From: CAVQJU01 sp963755195
GTDB taxonomy: Bacteria; Acidobacteriota; Vicinamibacteria; Vicinamibacterales; CAVVIG01
Assembly: GCA_963755195.1 (NCBI GenBank)
Contig: CAVWIZ010000003.1
Location: 592,443 to 656,442 of the forward strand
Direction: 5' to 3'
Length of the DNA stretch: 64,000 nucleotides
How positions within the stretch are numbered: position 1 is the stretch's first letter; each line of letters begins with the position of its first letter. Under the pieces are notes generated by a model. The model was given only the letters and a program-made list of their open reading frames with translations. It was not told where the DNA came from and did not search any database. Positions 42,676-50,371 of the stretch are shown here, in pieces. A program made the position numbers and the translations under genes.

Positions 42676-42900
42676 GGTGGCACACCTACCGGCACAGTGC
42701 TCGGTAGGCGTGTCACCGGTGCCCCCCAAATAGAAAGTTCAAAGCGCAAAGTTCAAAGTGGAAAGTGACTGGCTCACTTACTTCCCCACTTACTTTTCAC
42801 TTTAACCTTTGCACTTTCCACTTTCTCGAGGTTGGGCGGCAAGCAACGAGAGAGTGGCACACCCACCGCCACAGTGCGCGGTAGGCGTGTCAGTGAAACT
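42676..42900. repeat. Flanking direct repeats around an aaagt word hairpin
   Basis: Two about 42-bp direct repeats, 42676-42717 and 42855-42896, share gtggcacacc-accg-cacagtg-cggtaggcgtgtc and each can fold on itself. Between them, 42731-42826, aaagttcaaag words face cactttaacctttgcacttt as a hairpin. The 273-bp gap between the bactofilin and tRNA-Asp holds nothing else. Confidence 0.7.
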
Positions 42901-42936
42901 CGGGAGGCGCCAACATACCGGATCTAGGCGGGATGT

Positions 42937-43013
42937 TGGCGGGGTCGACGGGACTCGAACCCGCGGCCTCCGCCGTGACAGGGCGGCGTTCTAGCCAACT
43001 GAACTACGACCCC
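42937..43013 (-). tRNA. tRNA-Asp (anticodon GTC), CCA encoded
   Basis: 77 bases. 7-bp acceptor GGGGTCG/CGACCCC with discriminator G and encoded CCA, D arm GTTC/GAAC, anticodon stem CCGCC/GGCGG with loop CTGTCAC giving GTC, and T arm with TTCGAGT. All stems pair fully. Confidence 0.96.
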
Positions 43014-43018
43014 AAGAA

Positions 43019-43118
43019 GAAAGTCCAAAGTCCAAAGTGCAAAGTAGAAAGTGACTTCTCTAACTGACTTTTCACTGACTTTTTCACTTTACCCTTTGCA
43101 CTTTGCACTTTCCACTGT
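43019..43118. repeat. aaagt word hairpin between the two tRNA genes
   Basis: gtccaaagtccaaagtgcaaagtagaaagt faces cactttaccctttgcactttgcactttcc. It is the same words as 42731-42826 and ends in the same tctcgag-ttgggcgg flank. Confidence 0.7.
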
Positions 43119-43126
43119 CTCGAGAT

Positions 43127-43198
43127 TGGGCGGTACAGGATTCGAACCTGTGACAGCCGGCGTGTAAAGCCGGTGCTCTACCACTGAGCTAACCGCCC
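43127..43198 (-). tRNA. tRNA-Val (anticodon TAC)
   Basis: 72 bases without encoded CCA. Acceptor GGGCGGT/ACCGCCC, D arm GCTC/GAGC, anticodon stem CCGGC/GCCGG with loop TTTACAC giving TAC, and T arm ACAGG/CCTGT with TTCGAAT. Discriminator A. Confidence 0.96.
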
Positions 43199-43230
43199 GG
43201 CATGACCACGGAATCGGCTCCGGCTGTCCA

Positions 43231-43803
43231 CTAAAACATCCCATTATACGTTGCCTTCCAGACGAGCAGCAACACGGAGACGACCAGACCGACGACCGCG
43301 CGATACTCGCGGTTGACCATCGCGCGCGCCAGGCTGAATCGACGGCGCTCGACATCGATGCCGGGGCTGCCGGCCTTGTCGGCGACGCCCGCGCGGCGAT
43401 ACTCCTCGTACTCGTCCCCAAAAGCCCGTCGCAGGAATGCCTCTTCATTCCGGATGGCCGCCGTCAGCGTGATCAGGAGATACGCCGCGATCACCACCGC
43501 GGCGACGAGGCTTCCAGACGCAATCGCCACACCGGCGCCCATCATCGACGAGCCGACGTACAGAGGGTGCGCCACAAATCGATAGGGCCCGGAGCTCGTG
43601 ACCTCGCGCGATTTGTTGAGGTGACCGGCCGCCCAGATGCGGACCCCTTCGCCTGCCACGGCCACCACCAGACCGGGAAGAATCGTCGCCGCCGTCGGAT
43701 GGGCCAACCAGAACACCAGCGCACCGCACGCGAAGCCCGAGGCCACGCGCAGCCGAGAAATGACGTACGTCAGGCGTGACACGAGCCCTGGGTCAGGAGA
43801 CAC
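43231..43803 (-). CDS. Isoprenylcysteine methyltransferase-like membrane protein
   Basis: 190 residues with about four hydrophobic segments. SSGPYRFVAHPLYVGSSMMG is the family motif (GPYR-x-hRHPhY) that binds SAM, and AIRNEEAFLRRAFGDEYEEY is the conserved C-terminal motif. Bacterial members methylate small lipids or unknown targets; a prenylated protein substrate is not implied. GTG start overlaps the waaC-like stop by 11 bases, so it is likely the last gene of the heptose operon. Confidence 0.83.
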   Translation of the reverse strand: MSPDPGLVSRLTYVISRLRVASGFACGALVFWLAHPTAATILPGLVVAVAGEGVRIWAAGHLNKSREVTSSGPYRFVAHPLYVGSSMMGAGVAIASGSLVAAVVIAAYLLITLTAAIRNEEAFLRRAFGDEYEEYRRAGVADKAGSPGIDVERRRFSLARAMVNREYRAVVGLVVSVLLLVWKATYNGMF

Positions 43804-44860
43804 GGCGCCCTCGGGCGAGACGACGATCGATGGCGGCCAACACTTCGTCCACCTGAATATCTGTCAGGCACATCGTCTCCAGCTTGCAGCGCCGCAGGTG
43901 ATGGCACTGGCACGACGCGTCGCGCGACACCACGACGTCGGACGGCGCCCACGGACCATTGCGCGTCGGCCGTGTCGGTCCGTAGATGCCGACAAGGGGT
44001 GTCCCGACGGCCGCGGCGATGTGCGCCGGCCCCGTATCGCCGGAGACAAACAGCGTCGCGCCTCGAGAGAGCGCCACGAGATCGGCGATCGACGTGCGCG
44101 GCGAAAGCATCGCGGCGCCGCCCGACGCCGACACGACCTCTTTGGCGAGCGACTCCTCGCCAGGACCCCACAGCACCACGGAGGTCAGCGCGTGCCTGTC
44201 GCGCAGCGCGGCCGCCACGGCGCCCAGTCGCGACGGCGCCCACCGTTTGGTCGGCCAGGCCGCGCCGGGATTGAGCAGCGCGTACCGGCCGTTCGTTCGC
44301 GTGCTCACCTCCCCGGCCACGTCAGACGCGACCGGCTCGATGGGAAATTCCGGCGTCGCGACGCGGATGCCGAGCGGCTCGAGCAACCCCAGATTGGTCC
44401 ACATGACGTGCGTTTCGTCCGGGTGATACATGCCGCCGCCGCCCGGGTCGTGCACTTCGGTGTAGAACGGACGCGCCCACCGCTCGCGCACGTAACGCGA
44501 CGAGAAACCCACGACCCGGGTGGCCCCCGAGAGGCGCGCGAAGAACGCCGACTTCAGCAAGCCCTGCAGGTCGAGCGCGACATCGTACTTGCTGCGGCGC
44601 AGCTCCCGAATGGCGTCAAAGACACCGGTACCGCCGCGGGCGCCACCGGTCGCATCGCCACGATCGTTGATGACGAGCCGGCGATCGATGACGGGCACGA
44701 GATCGAGGATCTCGCGGTGCTTCGCGCTGACGAGCCAGTCGAGGCGGACAGCCGGAAACGCCCGGCGCAACGCCGCAGCCACGGGCAGCGCGTGGACGAT
44801 GTCGCCAAGCGCTCCGAGCTTGACGATGAGGACGCGCTTGATGGGGATCGATTCAGCCAC
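43793..44860 (-). CDS. waaC: ADP-heptose:LPS heptosyltransferase I-type glycosyltransferase (GT9)
   Basis: 355 residues. RVLIVKLGALGDIVHALPVA at the N-terminus is the GT9 start, with the acceptor-side Asp in GDIVHALP. The C-terminal nucleotide-binding half has ALLNPGAAWPTKRWAPSRLG, VLWGPGEESLAKEVV and LFVSGDTGPAHIAAAVGTPL. WaaC adds the first L,D-heptose to Kdo in the inner core. Assignment to WaaC rather than another GT9 rests on the overall pattern and the context of heptose-synthesis genes. Its start overlaps the rfaE2 end by eight bases. Confidence 0.87.
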   Translation of the reverse strand: MAESIPIKRVLIVKLGALGDIVHALPVAAALRRAFPAVRLDWLVSAKHREILDLVPVIDRRLVINDRGDATGGARGGTGVFDAIRELRRSKYDVALDLQGLLKSAFFARLSGATRVVGFSSRYVRERWARPFYTEVHDPGGGGMYHPDETHVMWTNLGLLEPLGIRVATPEFPIEPVASDVAGEVSTRTNGRYALLNPGAAWPTKRWAPSRLGAVAAALRDRHALTSVVLWGPGEESLAKEVVSASGGAAMLSPRTSIADLVALSRGATLFVSGDTGPAHIAAAVGTPLVGIYGPTRPTRNGPWAPSDVVVSRDASCQCHHLRRCKLETMCLTDIQVDEVLAAIDRRLARGRRVS

Positions 44861-45323
44861 GCGTGAGCCGTGCCACCAGCGCGCGGGTCGAGTGCGACTT
44901 GGGTCCGCCGACGATGCTGGTGCGGCCGCCGTAGGCAGAAACGACCGCGCGTTCCGGCACCGTGTCGATGGTGTAATCGGTGCCCTTGCAGTGCACGTCG
45001 GGCGTGACCAGCCTCAACAGCGGTTCGACGGTTGGCGTGCTGAAGACGATGACGTAGTCGACGTCGCGAAGACCGGCGACCAGTTCCGCGCGATCGGCGG
45101 CGCTCATCACGGGCCGGCCCGGTCCCTTGAGCGCCGCGGCCGACGGATCGTCGTTGACGGCGACGACAAGACAGTCGCCTTCCTTCGCCGCCGCTTGCAG
45201 GTAGCGCACGTGACCGACGTGCAGCAGGTCGAAGCAGCCGTTGGCAAACGCGATGGCGTGCCCGGCGGCGCGCTCTCGCGCCGCGGCCTGCGCCAACTCG
45301 CGTTCAGATACGACCTGTCCCAT
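44853..45323 (-). CDS. rfaE2: D-glycero-beta-D-manno-heptose 1-phosphate adenylyltransferase
   Basis: 156 residues, the stand-alone C-terminal half of E. coli HldE. Nucleotidyltransferase motif GCFDLLHVGHVRYLQAAAKE (HxGH at the ATP site) and the later CKGTDYTIDTVPERAVVSAY with VGGPKSHSTRALV. It makes ADP-heptose from heptose 1-phosphate. The ATG at 45323 gives MGQVVSERELAQAAARER; the upstream open frame is word-repeat sequence. The kinase half is a separate gene 105 bases upstream. Confidence 0.9.
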   Translation of the reverse strand: MGQVVSERELAQAAARERAAGHAIAFANGCFDLLHVGHVRYLQAAAKEGDCLVVAVNDDPSAAALKGPGRPVMSAADRAELVAGLRDVDYVIVFSTPTVEPLLRLVTPDVHCKGTDYTIDTVPERAVVSAYGGRTSIVGGPKSHSTRALVARLTRG

Positions 45324-45436
45324 AACTGAAAGTTCAAAGTGAAAAGTGCAAAGTGCAAAGTCAAAGTGCAAAGTCAAAGTGCAAAGTGCGTTCGACGTTC
45401 TCCGTTTGGCGTTTTCCGTTTTCCGTTTTACGTTTT
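45324..45436. repeat. Short-word repeats (aaagtgc then cgttttcc types)
   Basis: aagtgcaaagtgcaaagtc words run into cgttctccgtttggcgttttccg words. The second array carries the stop codon of the heptose kinase gene. It separates rfaE2 from rfaE1. Confidence 0.7.
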
Positions 45437-46534
45437 CCTACCCTGAGGCGGACCTTCCTGCGACCAGTGCTCGAGCGACGTGTCGTGGTCTCGTGTCACG
45501 GCGCCGGCAAGCTCCTGCGCCGACACCGTGGCCGTGCCGCGCTTCATGACAACCAGGCCACCGGCATAGTTGGCGAGGCGCGCCGCTTCGAAAAACGACG
45601 CGCCGGCGGCCAGCGCGAGGCTGCACGTGGCGATGACGGTGTCGCCCGCGCCCGTCACGTCGGTCACTTCGTCGGCGCCGAAAATGGGCACGTGAATCGT
45701 CGGCTGCTTCGGCTGGAACAGCGCCATCCCGCGGCTGCCTCGCGTGACGAGCACGGCCTGCATGCGCGCGCGCCGCAACAAGAGCCGGCCGGCCCGTTCG
45801 AGCACGTCGAGGTCGTCGTCGATGGCGACGCCGAGCACCTGTTCAATCTCCGACTCGTTCGGCGTGCACATCGTCAGGCCCCGATACTCGAGCAGACGGT
45901 GGCGCGAATCGATGAGCACCGGAATCGGCCGGCGGCGCGAGCGCCGCGCGACTCTCGACCGAATCGTGGCGGCGAGCGCAGGCGTGACGAGGCCCGACCC
46001 GTAGTCGGACAGCAGCACCGCGTCGCACGAATCGGCGAGTGCCGCAACCTTCTTTGCAAACGCGCCGCTCACGTTGCGGGCAAGGGGCCATCCGCTCTCG
46101 CGGTCGATGCGGACCACCTGCTGCCGGGCGGCGTGGACGCCGCCGGCGAGGATGCGCGTCTTGACCGGCGTCCGGTAGGCCTTCGCGCGCACGACGTGCG
46201 ACCGTTCGACGCCGCGGTGAAAGCTGCTCAGCAGCCGCCCGCCTTCGGGGTCGCCGCCCACCAGTCCCGCCAGACGCGCGCGGCCACCGAGGGCCGCCAC
46301 GTTGTTCGCCGCGTTGCCGGCGCCGCCGGCCACCATCTGCGTCGCGTCGTACTTGAGAATCAGCACGGGCGCTTCGCGGGACACGCGAGCGACGTCGCCG
46401 TAGATGAATTCGTCGGCAATCAGATCGCCGACGATCAGCACTCGGCGGCTGGCGAATCCGTCGATGAGCCCGAGCAGACGTTCCTTCCGCTCGGCTTCGC
46501 CGGGCAATGGGTGCACGGAGCGCGCAATAAGCAT
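45428..46534 (-). CDS. rfaE1: D-glycero-beta-D-manno-heptose-7-phosphate kinase
   Basis: 368 residues, PfkB/ribokinase fold, the N-terminal half of HldE. RRVLIVGDLIADEFIYGDVA, the substrate-side YDATQMVAGGAGNAANNVAA, VLLSDYGSGLV, TMCTPNESEIEQVLGV and the anion-hole/catalytic EVTDVTGAGDTVIATCSLAL with the catalytic Asp in GAGD. It makes heptose 1,7-bisphosphate for GmhB. The C-terminal GRKT and stop lie in a cgttttcc repeat. GmhA (sedoheptulose 7-phosphate isomerase) is not in the window. Confidence 0.93.
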   Translation of the reverse strand: MLIARSVHPLPGEAERKERLLGLIDGFASRRVLIVGDLIADEFIYGDVARVSREAPVLILKYDATQMVAGGAGNAANNVAALGGRARLAGLVGGDPEGGRLLSSFHRGVERSHVVRAKAYRTPVKTRILAGGVHAARQQVVRIDRESGWPLARNVSGAFAKKVAALADSCDAVLLSDYGSGLVTPALAATIRSRVARRSRRRPIPVLIDSRHRLLEYRGLTMCTPNESEIEQVLGVAIDDDLDVLERAGRLLLRRARMQAVLVTRGSRGMALFQPKQPTIHVPIFGADEVTDVTGAGDTVIATCSLALAAGASFFEAARLANYAGGLVVMKRGTATVSAQELAGAVTRDHDTSLEHWSQEGPPQGRKT

Positions 46535-46540
46535 GGGTCT

Positions 46541-47140
46541 CTAGAGTCTGCCGAGCATCCAGCTGGTGGCCGCGATCAAGTTGTCCACGACGGCGTCGGC
46601 GGCCAGATTGGCCGGGGGCCTCTGCTCTTCCGTCATACCGTATCCCGTTCTCACCAGCACGCTCTCGGCGGACACCGCGCGGCCGAGGGCCACGTCAACC
46701 CACCGGTCGCCGACGACAAACGAACGGCGGGGATCGACGCCGAATTCGCGCGCCGCGCGATCGACCAGCCCGCGGCCCGGCTTCCGGCAGTCGCAGGCCT
46801 GCGCGTATCCCTTCACCTTGCCGTCGATATGGTGGGGACAATAGTAATACGCGTCGATATGCGCGCCACCGGCCGCGAGCATGTCCGCCATGTGCCGGTG
46901 CACATCGTCCACGACCGCTTCGGTGAAGAACCCGCGGGCCACGCCCGACTGATTGGTGACCATGACGACGGCCAGACCCGCGCGATTGAGGGCGCGGATG
47001 GCATCGATTGTGTACGGATAGAACTCCACCCGCTCGGGACGATCGAGGTAGCCCACTTCTTCGATGATGGTGCCGTCGCGATCGAGAAATGCCGCGCGTC
47101 CCGTGAACGCGGCAGGCGCCGGCTTCGCGGAGCTCGTCAC
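46541..47140 (-). CDS. gmhB: D-glycero-beta-D-manno-heptose 1,7-bisphosphate 7-phosphatase
   Basis: 199 residues, HAD superfamily. Catalytic AAFLDRDGTIIEEVGYLDRP (DxD), MVTNQSGVARG, the zinc-binding CPHHIDGKVKGYAQACDCRK, and SFVVGDRWVDVALGRAVSAE for the last aspartate. The GTG at 47140 overlaps the waaF stop as GTGA and leaves a normal-length N-terminus; the open frame upstream has no homology. It removes the 7-phosphate before adenylylation by RfaE2. Confidence 0.92.
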   Translation of the reverse strand: MTSSAKPAPAAFTGRAAFLDRDGTIIEEVGYLDRPERVEFYPYTIDAIRALNRAGLAVVMVTNQSGVARGFFTEAVVDDVHRHMADMLAAGGAHIDAYYYCPHHIDGKVKGYAQACDCRKPGRGLVDRAAREFGVDPRRSFVVGDRWVDVALGRAVSAESVLVRTGYGMTEEQRPPANLAADAVVDNLIAATSWMLGRL

Positions 47141-48153
47141 AACATCCGCCGCGTCGCGTCGAGCACGCGGGGTACGTCGACGCCCCGCATGCAACGGTGA
47201 TCGATCGGACATTCACGCAGCATGCAGGGCCGGCACCACACCGGATGGGTCAGGACGGTGACGTGGCTTGGGGCTCGGGGCTCGGGGCCAGGGGCTTGCG
47301 GCTCGGAGATCGCGGCCACGGGTGCCGTCAGGCGCTCGTTGGTGGGTCCGAACACGGCGGTGACGTTCACTCCGAGGGCAGCGGCCAGGTGCGCCGCGCC
47401 GGAATCGTTGGCGACCAGGGCGCGGCAATTCACCAGGACCGAAGCCAGCGCCGGGAGATCGGTCTTGCCGACGAGATCGACGACCGTGGCGCGCCCGGCC
47501 AGCGCCCGCACCACCTCCGCGCCCGTCTTCGCGTCGGCTGACGATCCCAACACGACCGTCCTCATGCCGTCGCCGGCAAGAGCAGCCGCGAGATCGGCGA
47601 AGGCAGCCGGCGGCCAGCGCTTCGCGGATCCGTACGCGCCGCCAGGCGCGAGCGCGACGAGCGGCGTGCGTCCGTCCCAGCCGGCTCGCTCGAGAATCCC
47701 GGCGCCGGCAGCCCGTTGCCCGGACGGAACCGCCAGGCGCGGCACGCTCGGACCGTTCGGAAAACCGAGCGAGCTGACAAGCTGCTGGTAGTACGCGATT
47801 TGATGGAGGCCGGCAGGCGCGCGCGGCACAGCGCGCGTGAGCAGCCACGCGCGCCAGTCCGTCCGGTAGCCCCACCGCTCAGGGACTCCGGCGCGCTTCA
47901 CGATCAACGCGGAATGAAACGAGTTCGGCAGCAGGACGGCCGCATCGCAACCGTCGAGCGCCGATGGTCGGTCTTTCTGGAGGGTGACCACCTCGTCAAC
48001 GTCGCCGACGAGTGTGAAAAGCGGAGCGACCGAGGGCCGTGCGGCGACGACCATCGACGTGCCTGGCTGTCCCCTGCGCACATCCGCTATCGCGGGCAGC
48101 GCCATCACCGCGTCGCCCAGCCAGTTCGGCGCGACCACCACGAGACGTTTCAC
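47137..48153 (-). CDS. waaF: LPS heptosyltransferase II-type glycosyltransferase (GT9) with in-frame repeat insertion
   Basis: 338 residues. LVVVAPNWLGDAVMALPAIA is the WaaF-type start, GYRTDWRAWLLTRAVPRAPA and GLHQIAYYQQLVSSLG the acceptor region, then APGGAYGSAKRWPPAAFADL, VLGSSADAKTGAEVVRALAG and LVANDSGAAHLAAALGVNVT. Near residue 285 an AISEPQAPGPEPRAPS stretch is encoded by ggggctcggggc words resembling RE3, in frame, before HPVWCRPCMLRECPIDHRCM. WaaF adds the second heptose. The start is a GTG only 18 bases from divergent nadE. Confidence 0.9.
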   Translation of the reverse strand: MKRLVVVAPNWLGDAVMALPAIADVRRGQPGTSMVVAARPSVAPLFTLVGDVDEVVTLQKDRPSALDGCDAAVLLPNSFHSALIVKRAGVPERWGYRTDWRAWLLTRAVPRAPAGLHQIAYYQQLVSSLGFPNGPSVPRLAVPSGQRAAGAGILERAGWDGRTPLVALAPGGAYGSAKRWPPAAFADLAAALAGDGMRTVVLGSSADAKTGAEVVRALAGRATVVDLVGKTDLPALASVLVNCRALVANDSGAAHLAAALGVNVTAVFGPTNERLTAPVAAISEPQAPGPEPRAPSHVTVLTHPVWCRPCMLRECPIDHRCMRGVDVPRVLDATRRML

Positions 48154-48171
48154 AGTGGTTTAATAGTATCA

Positions 48172-49818
48172 ATGAAGATTGCGCTCCTTCAGATCAATCC
48201 CACGGTGGGCGACTTCGCCGGCAACGCGCAGCTCATCGCCGACGCGTCTGCCGCCGCCGGCCGCGCGGGCGCCGATCTGGCGGTGACGCCGGAGTTGGCT
48301 CTCGCCGGGTATCTTCCGCGCGACCTCCTGCTGAGCCCGGGGTTCGTGAGCCGCTGCTGGGATGCGGCGCACGAGCTGGCCAGAACGCTCGCCGGAGGAC
48401 CCGCCGTACTCGTGGGGCTGCCCGAGGCCAACACCTCCGATGAAGGACGTCCGCTGTTCAACACGGCCGTCCTGATGCGTGACGGTCGGATGGACCAGCG
48501 ATTCCGCAAGACGCTGCTGCCCACATACGATGTCTTCGACGAAGACCGGTACTTCGAGCCGTTTCACGGCCCGCAGGTGCTCGAGCTCTGCAGCCGCCGC
48601 CTTGGCATCAGCATCTGCGAAGACGTCTGGAACGATCGCGATTTCTGGAAGCGGCGCCGCTATCACGTCGATCCCGTTCTCGAGCTGGTCGGCGCCGGGG
48701 CCGAAGCCATCGTGAATCTGTCGGCCTCGCCGTTCTCGATCGGCAAGCCTCATCTGCGCGCGCAGATGCTCGGCAGCATGGCCGCGAAACACCACCGGGC
48801 CGTCCTGTACGTGAATCAGATTGGCGGCAACGACGATCTGGTCTTCGACGGCCAGAGCTCGGCCTGGAACGCCGGGGGCTCACTGATTGCTCGAGGCCGC
48901 TCGTTTGCCACCGACATCGTGATCGTCGATCTCGACGCGAGCACACCGCTCGCGCTTCTCCCCGAGCCGGCCGCCGAGGCTCAAATCTGGGACGCGCTCG
49001 TGCTGGGCACGAGAGACTACGTCAGGAAGTGCGGATTCTCATCCGTCCTGCTTGGACTTTCGGGGGGCATCGATTCCGCGCTGACGGCCGCGATTGCCGC
49101 CGAGGCCGTGGGACCGGACCACGTGCTCGGCGTGCTGATGCCCTCGCCCTATTCGAGCCGGGGAAGCATCGACGACTCGGTCGAGCTCGCGCATCGCCTC
49201 GGCATCGACACGCTGACGCTGCCGATTGAGCCGGCCATGAAAGTCATGGAACAGACGCTCGAAGGGGCGTTCCGTGGAATGGCGGCCGACGTCACCGAGG
49301 AAAACATCCAGGCGCGCCTTCGCGGCAACCTCCTGATGGCGCTGTCGAACAAACGCCGGGCGCTGCTGCTGACCACCGGCAACAAGTCGGAGCTGGCCGT
49401 CGGCTACTGCACGCTGTATGGCGACATGTCGGGTGGTCTTGCGGTCATCGCGGACGTGCCGAAGACGATGGTGTATCGCGTCGCCAGATGGCTGAACGCG
49501 GCGAGGGAACACGCGGTCATCCCCGAGGCCGTCCTGACCAAAGCCCCGTCGGCCGAGCTGCGTCTGAACCAGACCGATCAGGATTCACTGCCTCCGTACG
49601 ACGTGCTCGACGACATCCTGCAGCGACACATCGAGCAGCACGAGCCGGCCGACACCATCATCGCCGCCGGGTTCGACGCGGCGACGGTCCGCCGCGTGCT
49701 CGGCCTCGTCGGTCGGGCGGAGTTCAAGCGGAAGCAGGCGGCGCCGGGCTTGAAAGTCACCGACCGCGCCTTCGGCACCGGTTGGCGCATGCCGATTGCG
49801 GCCAAGGTCAACCCTTAG
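48172..49818 (+). CDS. nadE: NAD+ synthetase, glutamine-dependent
   Basis: 548 residues in two domains. The N-terminal nitrilase-type glutaminase has the triad Glu41 (TPELALAGY), Lys113 (RKTLLPTYD) and Cys149 (GISICEDVW). The C-terminal synthetase has the ATP loop LGLSGGIDSALTAAIAAEAV, LLTTGNKSELAVGYCTLYGD and KAPSAELRLNQTDQDSLPPY. It forms NAD+ from deamido-NAD+. The ATG at 48172 follows TAATAGTAT almost directly, which suggests a very short or absent leader. It is divergent from waaF and not functionally part of the LPS set. Confidence 0.96.
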   Translation: MKIALLQINPTVGDFAGNAQLIADASAAAGRAGADLAVTPELALAGYLPRDLLLSPGFVSRCWDAAHELARTLAGGPAVLVGLPEANTSDEGRPLFNTAVLMRDGRMDQRFRKTLLPTYDVFDEDRYFEPFHGPQVLELCSRRLGISICEDVWNDRDFWKRRRYHVDPVLELVGAGAEAIVNLSASPFSIGKPHLRAQMLGSMAAKHHRAVLYVNQIGGNDDLVFDGQSSAWNAGGSLIARGRSFATDIVIVDLDASTPLALLPEPAAEAQIWDALVLGTRDYVRKCGFSSVLLGLSGGIDSALTAAIAAEAVGPDHVLGVLMPSPYSSRGSIDDSVELAHRLGIDTLTLPIEPAMKVMEQTLEGAFRGMAADVTEENIQARLRGNLLMALSNKRRALLLTTGNKSELAVGYCTLYGDMSGGLAVIADVPKTMVYRVARWLNAAREHAVIPEAVLTKAPSAELRLNQTDQDSLPPYDVLDDILQRHIEQHEPADTIIAAGFDAATVRRVLGLVGRAEFKRKQAAPGLKVTDRAFGTGWRMPIAAKVNP

Positions 49819-49830
49819 CCGTCGCAGCAG

Positions 49831-49836
49831 TAGAAT
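49831..49836 (+). promoter_or_regulatory. Putative -10 box TAGAAT
   Basis: Lies 38 bases before the DUF6152-family start and 13 bases after the nadE stop. It is the same hexamer as before gap. The -35 match is poor. Confidence 0.4.
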
Positions 49837-49874
49837 AGGCGCCAGTGACTCGCGCTGGAAGATCGAGGTGGAGC

Positions 49875-50279
49875 ATGGCACGCAGAGGCTTCGCTGTTCT
49901 GCTCGCAGGCCTGGCGGCACTCGTCGCGGCGGGGCCGGCGCTCGCCCATCATTCGTTTGCCGCGGAGTTCGACGCCGACAAGCCCGTGACGGTCAAGGGC
50001 GTGATCACCCAGGTTCGGTTGGAAAACCCGCACTCGTGGTTCTTCCTCGACGTGACCAACGCCAGCGGCCAGATCGAGAAATGGAGCTTCGAGGCCAGCA
50101 CGCCGACCTCGCTCATCCGCAGCGGCGTCAAGCCGGGTGTCATCAAGGCCGGCGACGAAGTGACCATCAAGGGCTATCACGCTCGCGACGCATCGCAGAA
50201 CGCGGGCGCCGCCCGCGAGCTCGTGATGGCGGACGGCCGCGCGTTTGCCGTCGGGCCCGCCTTCGCGCCGCAACGCTGA
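49875..50279 (+). CDS. DUF6152-family secreted protein
   Basis: 134 residues. Signal peptide MARRGFAVLLAGLAALVAAG ending at ALA, then HHSFAAEFDADKPVTVKGVI, VRLENPHSWFFLDVTNASGQ and WSFEASTPTSLIRSGVKPGV with KAGDEVTIKGYHARDASQNA. The HHSF start and OB-like strand pattern define the family; function unknown. GGTGGAG before the ATG at 49875 supports the start. Commonly followed, as here, by a 'PDLSGVW' secreted protein. Confidence 0.87.
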   Translation: MARRGFAVLLAGLAALVAAGPALAHHSFAAEFDADKPVTVKGVITQVRLENPHSWFFLDVTNASGQIEKWSFEASTPTSLIRSGVKPGVIKAGDEVTIKGYHARDASQNAGAARELVMADGRAFAVGPAFAPQR

Positions 50280-50283
50280 GAGA

Positions 50284-50331
50284 GCATTGTCAAATGACGC
50301 GTAGGGCTGAAGGCGCCCTCAGCCCTGACAG
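50284..50331. repeat. RE3 word hairpin, copy 4
   Basis: gcattgtcaaatgacgcgta then agggctga / tcagccct with an 8-base loop. The lead sequence matches the reverse strand at 19777-19796, so the element has a conserved end beyond the word repeat. Confidence 0.65.
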
Positions 50332-50371
50332 AAGCGAATTTCGTAACGCGCAAAGTCAGGAGAACGTCAAC

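Noticed and set aside
42824..42838. Full attachment site of an integrated element
   Set aside because: Only about 15 bases are shared with the tRNA-Val end and no integrase gene is nearby.
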